Notes under the pieces: model-generated
Database searches by the model: none
Told to the model about the DNA's origin: nothing
The model's input: the letters and a program-made list of their open reading frames with translations, nothing else
Source: Candidatus Aegiribacteria sp.
Lineage (GTDB): Bacteria > Fermentibacterota > Fermentibacteria > Fermentibacterales > Fermentibacteraceae
Assembly (NCBI GenBank): GCA_021107345.1
Contig: JAIOSX010000181.1
Span: forward strand, 1-6,922
Direction: 5' to 3'
Length of the DNA stretch: 6,922 nt
Shown here: positions 6,351 to 6,922 of the stretch, piece after piece
Layout: every line of letters begins with the position of its first letter
Numbering within the stretch: the stretch's first letter is position 1
Position numbers and translations under genes: made by a program

Positions 6351-6644
6351 TCAGTAATAAACATCGAAGAAAGAGGCTACTCTTCCCACCATCTGGCCCC
6401 TTGATGCCTCTGAGGACAGGAAGAGGATCCAGTTATAGATGAGATAGTTGTTTTCCACATCATTAATCAGCAGGTCTACCGGTCGGAGCATATAATGGTC
6501 GCAGTCCACTCTGAACAGACCCATCCAGTCACTAGCAGCATCGGTGATCTCATCATTTACAATGACAGGCAGGATCATGCTGTACTGAATCGGTTCAATC
6601 TCATTAATTTCCCCAAACAGCACTACACAAACAATAAACAACAT
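6351..6644 (-). CDS. Short putative exported protein, possibly truncated
   Basis: The product is 97 residues and unrecognised. The start at 6644 is chosen because GGGAGG (6652-6657) lies seven bases upstream; a start five codons earlier at 6659 has no such site. The N-terminus MLFIVCVVLFG is hydrophobic and may be a signal peptide, though it has no basic residue and no clear cleavage site. The mature part contains SDWMGLFRVDCDHYMLRPVDLLI and ILFLSSEASRGQMVGRV (shown in pieces: DWMGLFRVD, MLRPVDL, RGQMVGRV). The WxGLFxxDxxYxLRxVxL pattern recalls the start of longer secreted proteins, so this one may have lost its C-terminal part. The frame stays open for another 15 codons past the TGA. It faces the secreted protein gene on the + strand. 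Confidence 0.6.
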   Translation of the reverse strand: MLFIVCVVLFGEINEIEPIQYSMILPVIVNDEITDAASDWMGLFRVDCDHYMLRPVDLLINDVENNYLIYNWILFLSSEASRGQMVGRVASFFDVYY

Positions 6645-6651
6645 CGAAATC

Positions 6652-6657
6652 CCTCCC
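6652..6657 (-). promoter_or_regulatory. Shine-Dalgarno site of the short exported protein gene
   Basis: GGGAGG on the - strand lies seven bases before the ATG at 6644 and selects it over the ATG at 6659, which overlaps this site. Confidence 0.6.
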
Positions 6658-6799
6658 ATATTTAAAATAATCCGGATAAGTCAGGTCTGTTACTTGCTGA
6701 CTGATAACCAAGCAACAGGAAAGTGGATATTTCATCATGCTGCAATTCGCTCCCAACACAATATTACTCTTTCCCTTTACTGCATATTCTTCACCTGAA

Positions 6800-6922
6800 C
6801 TAATAAAGGCTTTGCTGATAAGGAATGCAGCCATCATTAACCATCTCCTTGAAGATCATCCTTCGCGCCTCCACATCAAACACGAAATCCGTTCCGAGAA
6901 CACGTCCCCACCAGATTCTCCC
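6800..6922 (-). CDS. C-terminal end of an unidentified protein (5' end outside window)
   Basis: On the - strand the frame is open from the window edge to a TAG at 6800-6802, giving 40 residues that begin GRIWWGRVLGTDFVFD and continue VEARRMIFKEMVNDG before a short polar tail. The residue mix (regular hydrophobic spacing, no low-complexity) looks like genuine protein, and GTDFVFD plus IFKEMVNDG suggest a beta-strand-rich C-terminus. No family is identified from so little. The gene lies 155 bases upstream of the short exported protein gene on the same strand; no clear promoter was seen between them. A different frame overlapping this end (6604-6837) is less likely to be the coding one. Confidence 0.55.
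   Translation of the reverse strand, partial: GRIWWGRVLGTDFVFDVEARRMIFKEMVNDGCIPYQQSLY

Noticed and set aside
6351..6353. TGA as a selenocysteine or recoded codon in the short exported protein
   Set aside because: The open frame beyond it is only 15 codons, which is easily chance, and no SECIS-like hairpin stands directly after it with a supporting motif.
6604..6837. Open frame of 77 codons on the - strand starting MMAAFLISK, with AAGGAG seven bases upstream
   Set aside because: It overlaps the end of the partial gene at 6800-6922 and the start of the short exported protein gene. Its residue mix (many Cys, Ser and Tyr, no motif) is less protein-like than either neighbour. The AAGGAG also encodes Lys-Glu of the upstream protein. 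It is not excluded entirely.

Overview
The window reads as chromosomal DNA of a Gram-negative-type bacterium with moderate GC content. Several proteins carry Sec signal peptides or lipoboxes. One large secreted protein ends in a type IX secretion (T9SS)-like C-terminal sorting domain. Together with the YPLTIGNTW-type lipoprotein, this suggests the FCB superphylum or one of the candidate phyla around it (Fermentibacterota-like lineages are one option). The taxonomic placement is inference; no rRNA or marker gene is present.

Region 1 (1-2007, + strand) is the 3' part of a molybdate/tungstate uptake operon. It holds the C-terminal end of an ABC permease (WtpB/ModB type), its complete ATPase (WtpC/ModC type, TTG start overlapping the permease stop) and, 12 bases later, a MobB-like protein. 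The MobB-like protein has lost the P-loop but has a four-cysteine Fe-S-type motif and a MobB-like tail. The set links oxyanion import to molybdenum/tungsten cofactor use. The substrate-binding protein gene presumably lies upstream of the window.

Region 2 (2058-5442, - strand) holds exported proteins of unknown function. A 628-residue secreted protein with a T9SS-like tail is followed after 4 bases by a small, strikingly AT-rich lipoprotein gene, so the two are probably one transcript. Upstream of this pair is an intergenic stretch with an 11-bp inverted repeat and a short decayed remnant of an IS91-like (Y2) transposase. Next comes a 224-residue lipoprotein whose real start is well inside the longest open frame.

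Region 3 (5443-6922) starts with a divergent promoter region. It continues with a small secreted protein on the + strand, a short and possibly truncated exported protein on the - strand, and the last 40 codons of another - strand gene that runs off the window. The two convergent gene pairs are each separated by a gap of 50-65 bases containing a hairpin.

No tRNA, rRNA, CRISPR array or known riboswitch was seen. The most notable points are the P-loop-less MobB-like protein in the metal-uptake operon, the AT-rich lipoprotein coupled to a T9SS-type cargo, and the transposase fossil.
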